Of a DNA stretch of 64,000 bases, positions 35,640 to 48,710 are shown one piece after another. A program made the translations under genes and the position numbers. Positions within the stretch are counted from its first letter, which is position 1, and each line of letters starts with the position of its first letter. The notes under the pieces were generated by a model that made no database searches, had not been told where the DNA came from, and saw only the letters and a list, made by a program, of their open reading frames with translations. The stretch spans positions 40,652,494-40,716,493 of the forward strand of contig NC_053045.1 of NCBI RefSeq assembly GCF_003473485.1. Direction: 5' to 3'. This DNA comes from Medicago truncatula (taxonomy: Eukaryota; Streptophyta; Magnoliopsida; Fabales; Fabaceae).

Positions 35640-36604
35640 TATATTAAAAAAGAATATTTTCTTGAAACGTAATTTCTATGTAGATAAAAATAAAAAAATT
35701 GAAAGAATTTCTGGGTTGATCTTCTTTCTTTACGAAATCATGCATGTATTATTCAAAGTAAACTAAATTCCACAAATGAATGATTTTGCACCGGCCAGCT
35801 CATTTATGGACAAAAATAGATAAATAAATTCATAAAATTTTATTTACACGAACTACCAATTTTACCCTTGTTTATAAACCAAAAAATTTCATTTTATTTT
35901 TCCAATTTTCCCTCACTTTTTTTTAAAAAGAAATTCCAGTTCACAAAGAGAGAACAAGCGAGCAAGTAAAATTTTTTGAACCTCAAACGTTATTCTAAGG
36001 CACTGGAAAAGTACCCCTACATTTGTATCTTTCCCAATACAAACCATTTAAAATGCCAGTTTTGCCCTTTTTCCGTTTAACTGTTTATGCATCTACATTT
36101 GTACCGTCATCCCTACAATCCAATGCCAATTTTGCCCTTATTGGGCAATGTAATTGTGTCACCGTGCAATTTTTTTAAAGAAAAGATACAAGAATTGTTT
36201 TTTTCCTGTTAAAGAATTGTCTTAAGGAGCCTTAAAAACACGAAAAAGTGGTTATTGCTGGCAAGCATGAGCAATTAGCCTTTGGTAAAGATCTCCCGAA
36301 GGTTTAGACCAAACATATATTTACTTGAATGGAGTAATACAAACAGCTTGCTCTATCAGCTACACACTGCAGTTCCATCAGAAGTCAGAACCGTGCAGTG
36401 GTGAGCCACTAATACATTCTACATTGTTAGTTGTAACATATGAACATTCGATACCACCGGCCTTAGTCTACTTAGGTAATCAACTACAAACATAATACAA
36501 AATTGTACAGTGGCATGGAAAGGAACCTGCCGATTACTTATCATTCCTGATATCATATGTGATACAGAATGGTAGCTCAAGACAGCATTGGGATAACTTA
36601 GTAT
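35640..36604. other. Intergenic, no gene seen
   Basis: AT-rich. Two related stretches of about 50 bases containing CTACATTTGTA and TTTTGCCCTT occur at about 36016-36072 and 36092-36140, a weak direct repeat. The part next to 36604 should be the 3' UTR of the glycosyltransferase gene. Confidence 0.45.
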
Positions 36605-39600
36605 TTACAGTAACTCCAAGCATCGGATACATGCATAATTCATAAGCTTGGCCACAAGGCTATCTGGTTCTGGGACGAGAGCAGAAGTCAAGCTGTTCCA
36701 AAAATGAAATGTCAATGATTCGTGCAGTATTTTCTCAAGCAGAACATCTTGCTGTGCTTTATCCATCTCTGTTGTTGGTGCAACAAAGTATCTGTTGGCG
36801 GGTTTAATTCAGTTAGGGATCAAGAACACAGTACAAAACTAAAGAAAAAAAGAGAGGCAGTCTCACTCTCCAAATTAGAATTGAATGTCTCAACAAGTAG
36901 TTTTTATTTAACCCTATCTCGAGTATATTCCTGACTAATCGAGAGAAATGTCAAATTACCTTGTGATGTCGTGAGAATTGATGGGGTAGAAGACATGAGA
37001 GGGTTCCTTATTCAACTCCAACTGTTTAATAGTTTTGTTCTCCTCTCCTACAAACTTTTGCGCAACCCTCGTCAATAGATCAGCACCATTCCATCTCAAA
37101 CTGTTATCGTCATATGTCATATAAAACTCTTCCAAGCACTCCTTTATGAACAGACTGCATGGAACAAAGAATGGATTTCACATAATGTTCAATACTAAAC
37201 AAATCAAATTAATGGCATTTTCCCCCATCACTCTATCATTCAATTTGGTTTCAAAAAGGCACGGCAAGTCGGCAACAAGCAATTTAAAGCAGAATGTTCA
37301 TAAATCAACCTCAATATATATGACACGATATTTCAAATCAATGCATATTTGTAATTGGCTATATCTAAAATTCAAGGTCTCACTATTTAGAATTTCATTT
37401 TGCGTCATTCATTTAACCGCATATTGATACTAATGAACAGAATCCTACTTTCATGGCTTAACTCATGTAAGAAGGAAACTGTTTTTTACGAGCAGCGGTT
37501 TTCTTTGTTAGTGAAGAGAAAATCAATCATCATCTCAAATAGTAAGACATAATCGCATTTTTTTGAATTATTAGCGAATAAGATTTCAGGAAAAAGTAGT
37601 ATAAGTCCTCCCAATACCCATAGGCTGGAAGATACATAGTACACAAGCTGTTGGAATTCAAAGCATTATCAGCAACATTTTACTTTATTTTTCTAAAAAA
37701 GTAAATAAATTGATTTATTGGATCTCAGCCGTGTGTTATGCAATGAACTGGAGGTCTCTATCTCATTAAGAAATGGAGAGGATCAAAACTCAAATATAAA
37801 ATTTACCCCAACTACACACCACCAACTAAGCCTTATCAAGAAGTGGATTCGGTGAAATGATCATACCATAGTTATCAGGTGTTATAAAAATAGATGAGAG
37901 AGCAAAAGGACAAAAACAATTCTCGTCAAAGATCGGACCATTATAGAATCATTATTATGAGTTCATGATTTTCATTTTAATAGCTTCCTTGAAACGCTGT
38001 TTACAAAATGAAAACATTCCATAGAAAACATGCTAACAATACCTGTGCCTCCCAAAAGCCATAAGAGCACCATTCAAAGAACTTCCAGCAGCTTGATCCT
38101 CCATACCAACAGAATTATTAAGAAAAGAAATTGGCTTCAAAACTATGATATCGGAGTCTAGGTAGATCCCACCATATCTGATAAAACAGAAGACAATGTC
38201 AATGCCATATCCCAAGATGTATACATCATAACAGTGTTATCAATAGCGCTAGAGTGCCGCTATTTGACTACACTGCATAAATAGTCAACTAATAGACTAA
38301 AGCTAAAGTGAACACCATCTATACACAAAATCAGTTTACAATTATAATTAAGCAACTGATACCTATTAATACTAGCCAACGCAACCAAGAAAACTTACTT
38401 ATACAAAGCTGCAAGACGAATAAGCTCACTGTAATGAGTTGAATAGAACTTTGTCTTTCTCCATTCAAACCAAACAGTAGAAAAAATGTTTGCAGGCGTA
38501 CCCTCCAGCAACTGGTCAAGATTTGGCATAACAACAGCAATTTTGTATCTGAAAGAACAAAATCCTTATAAAAAACGCAAAATTCAAACAACAAAATAAA
38601 CATGAAATTGAAGAAACAAACATTAATTACCCATCCTTGACAAAACTATCTTTGAAGAAATCAAGCTCAATTGTTTCAGAGAAAACCACAACACAAGCAT
38701 TAGGATGATGAAACAGCAAACTCTCGAGACCACGCTGATATCGAACAGTGAACATCCAAGGAGGTGAATTCCACACCATAAAAACCCTCATGACACATTT
38801 ACCCTTTCTAAAGAATGCATCCATGAAATCATTGAACGATAAACGCAATGGCAATTCAGGAAAATAACCCCAATTATTACCATCAGCATATATATGATTA
38901 TCACCATTATCATTCAATTTCAAAGTTCTACGTTCTGTTCCACCTTTAGCAACAGTTACTAAATTTCCATTGTTATTAGTATTTTTATGAACTGAAAATG
39001 AAACTTTTTTGAACTCATTAATCCACCATTTTTGAAGAACTTTATCACCTCTAGTGAGTGAAGAAACACCAACTGAATCAGGATCTTGAAGAAGAGGATT
39101 AAGCATTGGATTAAAAGCTTCAAAACTAGATTTCAACATTTTATCTTTTCTGAGAAAAACACTTTTCTTATCAAACCATTCACCCCAAATCTCTCTCAAA
39201 GAAGGTGATTTGAGAAGAAGCGCGTCTTCAATTGATGTAATGACTGTAGCTTTTCGTCGAACTTCGTCGTCGAGGGGAATGTCATCGGAGGTGAATGCGA
39301 ATTTTGAAGGATCTTGTGGAGGTGAGAGAATGGTGAAATCGTCGGTGGTGATAGAAGAAGTAAAAATGGGAGGGGTTTTGAAGGATCTGCGAATGGAAGA
39401 GGTGATGGGATCGAAGAAGTAAGGATTGGTGGGAGGAGGTTGGGTTTGTTGTTGTTGTTGTTGTTGATCGAGGTCGATGAAGTCGAGTTCGTCGATGGGA
39501 TCGGAGGTGGTGGATAGATCGGAATCTTCATCGGAGATGGAGTCGGAGAGGAGAGTGCGGGGGTTGGAGGGGGGATTGGAGTTGGAGAGAGAGAGGCGGG

Positions 39601-39694
39601 AGTAGAGGAGAGAGACGGAGAGAAGGAGGAGGACGGCGGAGATTACGGCGCAGAGATAGGCCCCGTAAGGTGACCGCCGTCGTGATCGCAGCAT
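36605..39694 (-). CDS. Alpha-1,4-glycosyltransferase family protein (DXD sugar-binding)
   Basis: Five exons on the minus strand: 38631-39694, 38399-38548, 38043-38177, 36960-37154, 36605-36791. Phase-2 junctions hold throughout, giving 576 aa. It is a type II membrane protein: a basic N-terminus (MLRSRRRSPYG), one span (YLCAVISAVLLLLSVSLLY), then a Ser/Asp/Pro-rich stem with a poly-Gln tract (about residues 75-82). The catalytic part has YGGIYLDSDIIVLKP with the DXD motif at Asp412-Asp414, and a C-terminal Gb3-synthase-like region (TFHFWNSLTS). It probably acts in the Golgi on a glycan or glycolipid; the plant substrate is not known to me. The first exon holds 61% of the protein. Confidence 0.92.
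39441..39466 (-). repeat. CAA/CAG trinucleotide run coding for poly-Gln
   Basis: A (GTT)n tract on the plus strand encodes QQQQQQQ in the stem of the glycosyltransferase. Such tracts are length-variable. Confidence 0.9.
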
Positions 39695-39699
39695 TTTTC

Positions 39700-40292
39700 C
39701 GTGTTTGGTCTCTCTTCAGTCTTCGCTTTGTCACATTTGCTTCAATGGCAGGCAATGTTTAGTTGAAATTGATTTCAAAACATTATGTTTGGTTCTGCGG
39801 TGAGTTGAACATATTCTTAATGATGTTTGGATAATTTGAATAATTGATTTTGAATGTGTAATTACTAAAAAGAGTTTCAATACATATATTAAAATTAGAG
39901 TTAATTTTTATTTTATATAATTATTTAAATTTATTTTGTATCATTAAATTCAATTTTGTATAGAAAGAATTGTTTTGACAATTATTTATAGATTTTTTTA
40001 TAGATTATTAAATATTATATATAAGATGAAAATAATAAGATTGGTTTTGAAGCTCTACATTGAAAAAAATTGAAACTTACCGTAAAATAAAATTGGTTTA
40101 GAAAATCACGCACGTAATTGAAATTCATCGAAAAAATGAATCTGCTAACTCAAAGTCAGGAAAATAATAAAATTGAAGGTTGTTGAATAAAATGGAAAAA
40201 AGGATAAACATGAAAAATTGGGCGCAGCTATTATTAAAATAACAAATCAAATTGAGTGAATTTTCGCCATGACCGTAGAAACTACAAGTACT
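39700..40292. other. Promoter side of the glycosyltransferase gene, otherwise empty
   Basis: AT-rich spacer upstream (minus strand) of the start at 39694. No gene or repeat identified. Confidence 0.4.
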
Positions 40293-40627
40293 CAGGGGCG
40301 GATCTATGTAGAGACCCCCAGGTGCCATGGCATCCCCCAATATTACTATATATATGATATTAGGCATAATTATATCACTTGTTTCCTTTGGTTGCAATGG
40401 AAGGGGTGCCGAAGCTTCATTGTTATTGCGCAGGTTTGAGTCCCTCCGTTTATTTTTTAATATTTCAACTATAATTTTTATATTTAATCAAACCAGCTCC
40501 CACAGACTATAATCAAAAGTGACCAACCACTAGACTGTTGGTTACTCACTGTTTTTTAATGAAACTGTTTAGTTTATATTACATACAATTTTGGTACCCC
40601 AAGAAATTTATTCAAGATCCGCCAGTG
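40293..40627. mobile_element. hAT-type MITE, 335 bp, perfect 8-bp duplication
   Basis: The left end CAGGGGCGGATC and the right end (reversed) CACTGGCGGATC are inverted. Flanks are identical CAAGTACT (40285-40292 and 40628-40635), the 8-bp duplication expected for hAT elements. No coding capacity. Confidence 0.9.
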
Positions 40628-40773
40628 CAAGTACTAGCTTCCATGTAAAGCGATTTTGAGGGCTAAAATCAATTTAAAAAATGAGTACCCAAACACTTTT
40701 TTTTTTAACAAACTCACGTTTGAGGTTTGCAAACGCACAACCAAACGAGTGCTAAATTTTGAGTTATAAAATA

Positions 40774-41180
40774 GGAAATTTCTTCGGTACACTCGCTAAT
40801 TGAGGTGTACCAGTACTCCTGTTTCTTAAATTCTATAAATTAAGAATTATTTTTTTGCAATAAATAGATATTTGTCAACATTTATTTTTGTAGAAAATAT
40901 CATTTCACAAGAAAAAACATAATTTCATTGTTTGTAAGAATCATACTAAATTTTTACATTTTATCGTAAAAACTAATCAATATTCTCTATTATGAGTAAT
41001 AAAAATTTCGAAAAAATTAAATTTTATTTCGTTGATGTTTTTGGTAAATAAAATTTAATTATTATAATTATAAATGATAGAATGTAATATTTTTCTTTAA
41101 AAAACAATTCATTTAACTATTAATATAAATATTTGGTGCACCGGTACACTCAAATTATTGAGTGTACCATAGAATTTGCC
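40774..41180. mobile_element. Mutator-type MITE, 407 bp, perfect 9-bp duplication
   Basis: Ends GGAAATTTCTTCGGTACACTC and, reversed, GGCAAATTCTATGGTACACTC, each followed by a nested TGAG(G)TGTACC. Flanks are TATAAAATA at 40765-40773 and 41181-41189. The interior is AT-rich and non-coding. Confidence 0.9.
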
Positions 41181-41302
41181 TATAAAATAAGCTAGTTGAA
41201 ATTGATTTATTTTCGGTTTGAGTTAAAAGTTATGCCGATCCGGTCTACCTAAAAGTTATTTTTATGGTCGATATTTTGATCTTTTTATTTAATTAGAATT
41301 CG

Positions 41303-41388
41303 TTTTTTTGGTGTGTCTAGGGTTCGAACCCCAGACCTTGCATATATTATACATTGTCCATACCAATTAAGTTAAACTCATGATGACG
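41303..41388 (-). mobile_element. tRNA-derived SINE, minus strand
   Basis: On the minus strand the A-box-like TTTAACTTAATTGGTATGG and a perfect B-box GGGGTTCGAACCC are present, ending in a short A tail (T run 41303-41309). It is homologous to 15355-15449 across 'tgcatatattatacattgtccatacca'-type sequence. Target duplication unclear. Confidence 0.75.
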
Positions 41389-41597
41389 GTTAAATGGACT
41401 TCTAAAAAGCTTTAATCTTCTCTATTTTAAAAATAAATAAAAAATATGGTCAGACCTTTTCCTACCCAACTATTTGAAATAGGCCTCACAAAAAGTGTTT
41501 GGATGCACACAATTTTCATCCAACAAGAGATTGTCGAAAATAGAATTTTTAGAGTATTGTTAGCATCACTCACATTTTTTACATGCATAACTACATA

Positions 41598-41745
41598 CTT
41601 CCTTTAGTCTAAATTATAAACAAAAGTTTATTTTTTAGATTCATTCTATATACAATGTATTTGATATGTATTTACAAACTAAATACGTTAGTGATTGAAT
41701 GAATCTAAAAAGTGGATTTTTACTTATAATTAAAATCAGGGGGAG
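41598..41745. mobile_element. Stowaway MITE, 148 bp
   Basis: CTTCCTTTAGTCTAAATTATAA at the left and, reversed, CTCCCCCTGATTTTAATTATAA at the right, with TA flanks (41596-41597, 41746-41747). Interior shared with 17855-18001. The 41748-42132 stretch beyond holds only the 3' side of the PIG-V gene. Confidence 0.85.
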
Positions 41746-42132
41746 TATACACTTATGTATAGCAATTGAAATAAATCACTTGGGACATTATTAATAATAA
41801 TAATCTCCCTCTCCTATTTTTATTTAAGAAAATCATTTGGGGCATAAGTATGACTATACATTGGAAATGAAGATATGTTGAACTTTAAAAGAAGCTTGTT
41901 AACAGGAAACATATAATAAGAAAAAGTGAAAACAAAATTGAACTTTGTTAAGGCCAGATGATTACAGACTGCAGGATACACTACACAAAGGGGGCATTAT
42001 CCCCACTACTGCCTAGTACATAACAGGCAAATGCGATCACATAGAAACACCACCAAATGGCCGAAAAACCAACAGACATCTTAAATTCACGTGCCAAGCT
42101 TCATGATATTCAAGAACCACCTCTGTAACTTA

Positions 42133-45100
42133 TCATGTAAAAGGATAGAAGTTTGAAAAGAGCAAACTGCCAAGAAGAATATATGCTGCAGAGTATGCCC
42201 ATATCAGGTATCCCCATCTAAGGTATCTTGCAGGATATGTCATTATATATGAAGCAAACCAATAGAGAGGAGGGCTGGCAGACAAGAAACGAGTTGCCAC
42301 CTGTTATATGTGAGAATTAAAACACTTCAGCCATTCTGAAGCAACAAAGAGATACTATAGGAATCGACTAAAGATGTAATTGGTAGTAAAGGTGGGAAGA
42401 CAGAAAATAGAGGAATGAAAATGAAAGGTGTATCTACACTTTTTCCGTGTGTCCACATAATATGTCCATTTTCATTTCCCTGTTTTCACTTCCCCAGTTA
42501 TACTGCTACCAAGAATATCTAAGCAACATTCTGGACCGTGTGTAAAAGATAAGACGATTAACAAAAGTTCAAGATGAAACTTGTTTGTATCTCTTATTCA
42601 GTAACATGATAAACAGAAGCAGAGGTCAGCAAGACTGTTGGCACTAACCTGTACATGCATGACAAGAAAAGCAGTGCCTGCCATGAATCCCAAGTGTAAC
42701 ACAAACGGCAGAACAGATGCAGACAAGTATCCTGGTCTGGCTGCTGGCTCAGAATTTTTGGGAACATGGGAAACATCTCCTTTGATTACATTCTTCCTCT
42801 TCCTAACATTGAAATGTTCTGTTACAGAGTGAGTAGTGTTACAGTTGCAAAGATAATGAGAGATTATATATGCAAATACACAAGATCATAATACATATGT
42901 GCTTAAATGAGGTATAGAATAATGGATTAAGGATTAAAGTGTAGCTTATAAGTGCACATATATCACCATACAAGAATGACGAGACAAACAACACAAAAGA
43001 CTCTGAGAGAATCAGAAAATAGTACTAGCACATGGGAACGGTCAAAATATATTTAATTGTGGTATGACATCCCTTAAATGACAATGTACTTCTAAGCAGA
43101 CAACAATTGCAAGACATAATTATCTGTTTGAGAATTATACCTTCTATTCTAACAGAGGATTTCTCCACACTGCCAGCTACTTTGGACCTTGAGAGATCCT
43201 CAGACAAAAACATAACGTCGCAGCTCTTTTCTTCAATTGTAGTGTCAAAACCAAGCGAGAAAAAGATCCGAGGCCTTGACTTAGCATAGTGAACAATTGA
43301 GAAAAACGCCAGAGACAGGATTGGAGATGCAAGAAGGAAGTTAGGCAACTGTTTCAGCTGAAAATATCTCAAGAAACCTACACCCCTGGACAACCATAAA
43401 GTTACAGCCTTCAATGGAACATCTTAATTTTTCAACATCCATTTATAGACAACAAAGATAATGCATCATAATAGCATAACTTCAGAAAAAGAAATGATGA
43501 ACTTAAAAAAGACATACCAATAATGACTTTGAATATAATTGTAAAGTAATGGCACCCTCGCCTTGCACCAAGGCCTAATCTCATCAGGAAAACGCCCAAC
43601 ACACATATTGTAGTAGCCATAAGCCTGGAAGGCTACAAATGGAGCAAATATACATGCACTGCGAAAAGCCCCAACAATAATAATCTGCAAAGCCAACTGG
43701 CCAAACAACGTAATCAATCAGTAATTATTGTTTATGATATGGAGTAATAATGATGCATAATTTTTTTTTTATCTATTCAGTTAATGTGGATATCAATCCT
43801 AAAACATCTACCCCTAAATAGTGAGGGATGCATGTGTCAGTCTGTAGCACATAGTTCATAAGGCCTAAATTGATGGGGAAACACCAATTGTTCAAGGTCT
43901 AATACTTCTTGTACTCTAACCATTTACATGTGGAAAAAAAAAACACAACTACAAAGAACGCTTGAACTTATATCTTCTTCCTTTTTTATAACATAAAATT
44001 TACAATATCGTGCCCAACCATTCCCTCTCCTTCCATCTGTAATATCATGGGCATCCATAATCCTTAAACCAAATTTAGAGATCAAATTGCCAAATAACGA
44101 AGAAGCAGATATAGTTCTTGAACTGGTAATGCCATCGACCATGTTCATTGTAAAATATGCAAGTTCCAGAAGCAGTTAATTTAAGTGCCCGAACTCAGAA
44201 ACAAAAGATAAAGCAAAGAACAGAGACCTTAGTTTAACCCATTACTAATATGAGCACAGTGCTATGGAGTTCAGTGAAAAGTATAAAGGCATTGCCTAAA
44301 TGCAAATGAAAATTTGAAACTATCCTTCCAAAATCATTTCTCAGAGACAAACAACACTGCCACTTAACCAACATGTGAGAAAAGAACAAAGAAGCAATGA
44401 ACTCACAGTAAAATTCTTATTTTGAAAGAGGGCATGATAAGCCCGATGCATAGTCTGAAAACAGACATAGCCAGCATTAAGCACCCCATTAGACCTTGCC
44501 AAACCAGAGAGAGCCAGAAGAAGAACAGCCAAATTATTTCTTCCAGATACAAAGTAGTACACTCCTCCAAGACTAAGAATAGCATACAAACTCTCCGAGT
44601 ATCTACAATTCAAAAAAACAAAAAAAAGACCCGACTAATTAATATCCAAATCACAAAGCAACATTTACATATTAGAAATTATAAAGAGTTAAAGGGGCAT
44701 ACATTGTTAAGTATAAAAATTTATACAACCAATAAGAACTAGCCACTTTATACAATCAATTTCAATTTAGGGCCTGTTCGGATTGACTTATTTAAAGCTA
44801 TCTACTAACATAAGTACTTGCAAGAATATTTGGGAGAGCTTATGGAAACAGTTTATGACATGTCGATAAGCCATTTTCTACTTATTTTGATAAACTTCCA
44901 TGTCTTCACAAATGATAACTTATGAAAACAGTTCATGAATTATACGAAAAGATTTAAATTTTATTTTATCTTTTGTTACAGAAACAATAATACATAAGCA
45001 CTTACATCATTAGTGTTATGTAATAAGTACTTAAGTATGTTTTTGTGTCCAAACAGAACCTTATAAGGCAAAACAGTTGACTCTTATTCAATGCCACTCT

Positions 45101-45765
45101 TACATTGACATTGTATGTATGTAATTTAAAATCTCATATAAAGCAAAAATGAGAATGAGAAGATTACATTGATGAATAAAATATAGAAGCAGGATTAAAG
45201 CAGAACAAAATTGTAGCTCGTAAAGCGATTTCAGGATCCTTCAAGATAGCTATGGAAAGTCTGTAACAACAATGAAGACACATAAATATTAAAACAGAAT
45301 TAATTAATGAAATATTATGAAGTAAAAGAAAAAATGAAGTAGTAGTGAGTAGTACCTGTAAAAGTAAAGAGCAGCTAGAACAAAAGCGAGATTATTGATA
45401 AGATAAGAAGAGAGAGCGAGAAGAGATCTATGAGGAGAGAAAAAGGAAATGAAAAGAGGAAGAAGAGGTAAAAAGGCGTAGGATTGTTCATATTCGTAGC
45501 CACATTCAGCGGCACGAATAAAGTAAACGGAGTCCCAAATGATGCCGTTTTCGATGGAGGAAGCTATGGGTGAACGGTGAGTTTCGTTTGGAGTGGTGGT
45601 GGTGGTGGCGGTGAGGCAAGGTGGGTTTAGGGATGCGGAAGTGTCGTAAGGGGAAGCTAGGATTCGGAAGAAGATGATTAGGGTGATTAGAAGAATTCTT
45701 GAATATATTGCTGATTTTAGTACTAATGGTTCGTGATGATCAAGGTTTGATTTCGTCTGAAACAT
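42133..45765 (-). CDS. PIGV: GPI mannosyltransferase 2 (PIG-V)
   Basis: Seven exons on the minus strand: 45356-45765, 45168-45260, 44407-44602, 43518-43696, 43141-43385, 42649-42818, 42133-42300. Phases agree, giving 486 aa. PIG-V adds the second mannose to the glycosylphosphatidylinositol precursor in the ER lumen. The protein has many hydrophobic spans and family signatures: IIWDSVYFIRAAECGYEYEQ with the luminal Asp near the N-terminus, FNPASIFYSS, ALSGLARSNGVLNAGY, FQAYGYYNMC, and RVPLLYNYIQSHYWGVGFLRYF. The start is the first in-frame ATG; a stop lies 57 bases above it. The acceptor of exon 4 (CCAG|TTGGCT) has an alternative 12 bases on. Intron 2 contains a Tourist MITE. Confidence 0.93.
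44770..45060. mobile_element. Tourist-like MITE in intron 2 of PIG-V
   Basis: Ends GGGCCTGTTCGGATTGACTT and, reversed, GGTTCTGTTTGGACAC, with TTA on each side (44767-44769, 45061-45063). Related to 27574-27852. Confidence 0.85.
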
Positions 45766-45886
45766 TTTGGATTCGGATTTGATTTCGATTTCGTGAGAAT
45801 CATCCACTTCACTGCAGTTTCATCTTTTCAAAGCCTCAATTGATGGTGTTCAAATTCTCTCAATTTTATGTCTTCATATTTCGGAG

Positions 45887-45930
45887 CGTCCGAATCGAAC
45901 CCGACCCCTTACCAACTGAGTTATTTTGGG
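45887..45930 (-). repeat. tRNA-like fragment
   Basis: On the minus strand AATAACTCAGTTGGTAAGG (A-box-like) is followed after only a few bases by GGGTTCGATTCGG (B-box-like). The spacing is too short for a tRNA, so this is a collapsed SINE or tRNA remnant near the PIG-V promoter. Confidence 0.4.
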
Positions 45931-46122
45931 ATGATATATCCGATACTTTATTTTTATTTTTGGTCATTTCATAATAAGTTAGTTTGATTCACCAAACCCC
46001 TTCAAAAATTAACTTAATTTAACATTACGATTCAATGAACCGATTCATCCATTGTAATTTGTAAACTAGCTTATGTGTTTTATCACCAAATATAGATTAA
46101 TGAACTATTTTTTTTGGTGTGG

Positions 46123-46807
46123 CAGGGGCGGATATGGCCTCACAATACTAGTGAGGCAAATTTTTTTTGTCAAATAATTAAATAAAATTAAATTTAATAA
46201 GAACTTATATTAAAAATAGTCATAACAACCAAAATTGTAAAGAAAATAATATATTTTTTATTTGTTGAAAATGAATTAAAATTATATCATTTTATATAGG
46301 TTACAAGAGATGAATTAAATGTTCGGATACCGATGGGTGGACGGATTGCACCTTTTTTTTTTTTTTAAGTAAGTCGCAATTGCGTATAAATTATAAAAAA
46401 AATAGATATCTATATTTATATATGAATTAAAATATAAACATATGTATACCTTGTACAAAAAGTTATTTCCGTATAAGTAAAAATATAGACATGTGTATAT
46501 ATTAAAGAAAATTGATCATGTATTAATATATAAGTTAAAATATACACACATGTATTGAAAAAAAATAGGTCCCCCTATTAATATATGAGTAAAAGTATAG
46601 ACATGTGTATAAATTACAAAAAAAATATATGTCCCCGTATTAATATACGAGTAAAAATATAGACACATGTATAAACATTAAAAAAACTAAATATCAAAAT
46701 TAATATATGAGTAAAATTATACAATGACCTGATAAAGAAAAAAAATTTGCTTGAACTAGTGTGACACTTGCCACACCATGCCATTGTCATGACCAGGTCC
46801 GCCCATG
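46123..46807. mobile_element. hAT-like non-autonomous element with internal tandem repeats
   Basis: The left end CAGGGGCGGATATGG and the right end (reversed) CATGGGCGGACCTGG resemble the hAT MITE at 40293. No convincing 8-bp duplication is present, so the ends are approximate. The interior 46380-46722 is a degenerate array of about six 60-65 bp units, each containing 'tatgagtaaaaatatagaca' or a variant and 'atgtgtata'. Confidence 0.65.
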
Positions 46808-48575
46808 GATGTACGAAAAAAATTACAACCTAATTTAATTTCTATATAAGCCAATTCATATTAGTGTAAAGAAAAAACCATCTTAAAAATATCACTATAA
46901 TCGAATTTATGATTTTTCAAATTGTAACAATTAAAGTAATAATCTATCTTTTTCTAGAGAAATTTGTCTTTTTTGTTATAAACAAGAATTTCAAAGTTAT
47001 GATTGACTAAAAGTGTAAAGATAAAACATAAGAATTAAATCAATTTTTTAACAAAAAAAAAAACTCAGTTTCCACCACAAGTTATAGCATGTTTGCTAGA
47101 GCGGTGGAAATGAAAAAAACCACGTTTTTTCAGAAGCTAAAAAAGTTAGCTTCTTTATTTTCACGTTTGTCTTGCCTTGGGAAGCTATATTTGATCCTAA
47201 CGTGATTTTAAAATCAAATCCAAACAGGCATTTAAATCCATCTAACATTTCCACTTCATGCTATTTTAGTAATAGAAGTCCGACACAAGTAGTAGATACA
47301 TATCGCGACTAAAATATCAGGACACTAAGTTTGATTCCTAATAATAAGTCAAAATATATACTCTCATTGGATTGACAGCCTTCATAAACGAGTAAAAATC
47401 ATGTGTGGCATAATTTGAATTTGAACCCATAAGCCTTCATATACTCTCATTGAACCCATAAGCATCAAGAATTGACAGCCTTCATATACTCTCATTGAAT
47501 CCATAAGCCTCAAGAATTTGAACTTCAGTATGTGATTGGATCTAAAGTGTTTTGGCTTCCATAAACGAGTAAAAATCATGTGTGGCATAATTTAATACTC
47601 GTACGATTATATATTGTCTAGAGAAGTAAGCATTGATATTGCACATCACAAAACCCACAGTTAGTTTACTACACCTATGTTGCGAGAGGAACTTAAAATC
47701 GTCATTCCTTTATTTGGGTAAAGGACAATTCTGATGAAATCTTCTTTCCTTGGCTCACAGTAGTGGAAGAGTTCTCTCAATAACCGTCCTCCTAGATATT
47801 TAAATTTCTACTTCTCCAAATGTTCAACAAATCATTACCCACACTTGCTTATCCTCGTGGACTCAATAGTATTTTCACAAGAGTGAAGACCTAAAATGAC
47901 TCTTGAAAAGAAAAAAAAAAACCATTTATTTCTATTTCTTAAAAATTGAAATTACAATTGTTTTTCATCAAAATTTCATTTCTAAATCAACTCATTTTTT
48001 TATCAGTGTTAAAATATCTCAATTTAAGTGACATGTGCGATTTTTGAGAAGAGGGTGAGGGCAACAATTTTATTAAATCTATTTTGTGGCAACACCTATT
48101 TATTTACTTTGAAAGTCCCTGTCAAATGTCACGAACTTGTATGTTTATGTAATGGAATTTAGAGCATAGTTTTCTTTTCCGCTGGAACGATAACCTGAAT
48201 TAGTAAATTCAGTTTCATTGTATCAAAATGTCATATTCAATTACAATCCAATTCAGTCATATATTCTCATCAAAGAATTGAGTTTAACAGTTTAAACAAA
48301 TTTAATTGTACCAATTAAAAAAATATGAAACTAAAATCAATCAAAAAACTATTCAAGAACTAAAATCATAAATGATTCAAACTAAAAAGACCACAAGTGT
48401 TATACACCAGAACATTGTTCTTTCCACATTCAGGAAACACTAAGCATTTGACTCATCTAAGATATGTTCGGAAACAGGTGCCAATACCCAAACGCACATA
48501 GTTTCAACTCAAACCTAATATTGAAACAAACACAAAGCAAAACTAGTGACACACGAGGCCTCCAAAAATACTAAA
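46808..48575. other. Intergenic with direct repeats
   Basis: No gene. A 36-bp direct repeat (TAAACGAGTAAAAATCATGT and on) occurs at about 47384-47419 and 47551-47586. It encloses two tandem units containing CCTTCATATACTCTCATTGAA. A possible MITE of about 150 bases lies at 47087-47234 (GCATGTTTG against GCCTGTTTGG on the other strand). Confidence 0.55.
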
Positions 48576-48710
48576 GAGTAGTTAGTAAAGTGAGAAAAAA
48601 AATCAAGGGTCGAAACTTCAATTACCCGTGATTTGTTATGCAAATGCATATAATATCAACCATTAATCGGTTCTCCAACGGTTGATATTACTCACTTTAC
48701 TTTGTTACTC
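48576..48710. mobile_element. Small MITE-like inverted repeat
   Basis: GAGTAGTTAGTAAAGTGAG at 48576 faces GAGTAACAAAGTAAAGTGAG (reverse strand) ending at 48710. The interior is non-coding. Target duplication unclear. Confidence 0.5.

Noticed and set aside
45887..45930. Functional tRNA gene
   Set aside because: A- and B-box-like motifs are only about ten bases apart, so no cloverleaf can form.
47384..47586. CRISPR-like alternation of repeats
   Set aside because: Plant nuclear context, unequal units and no regular spacers; simple local duplications explain it.
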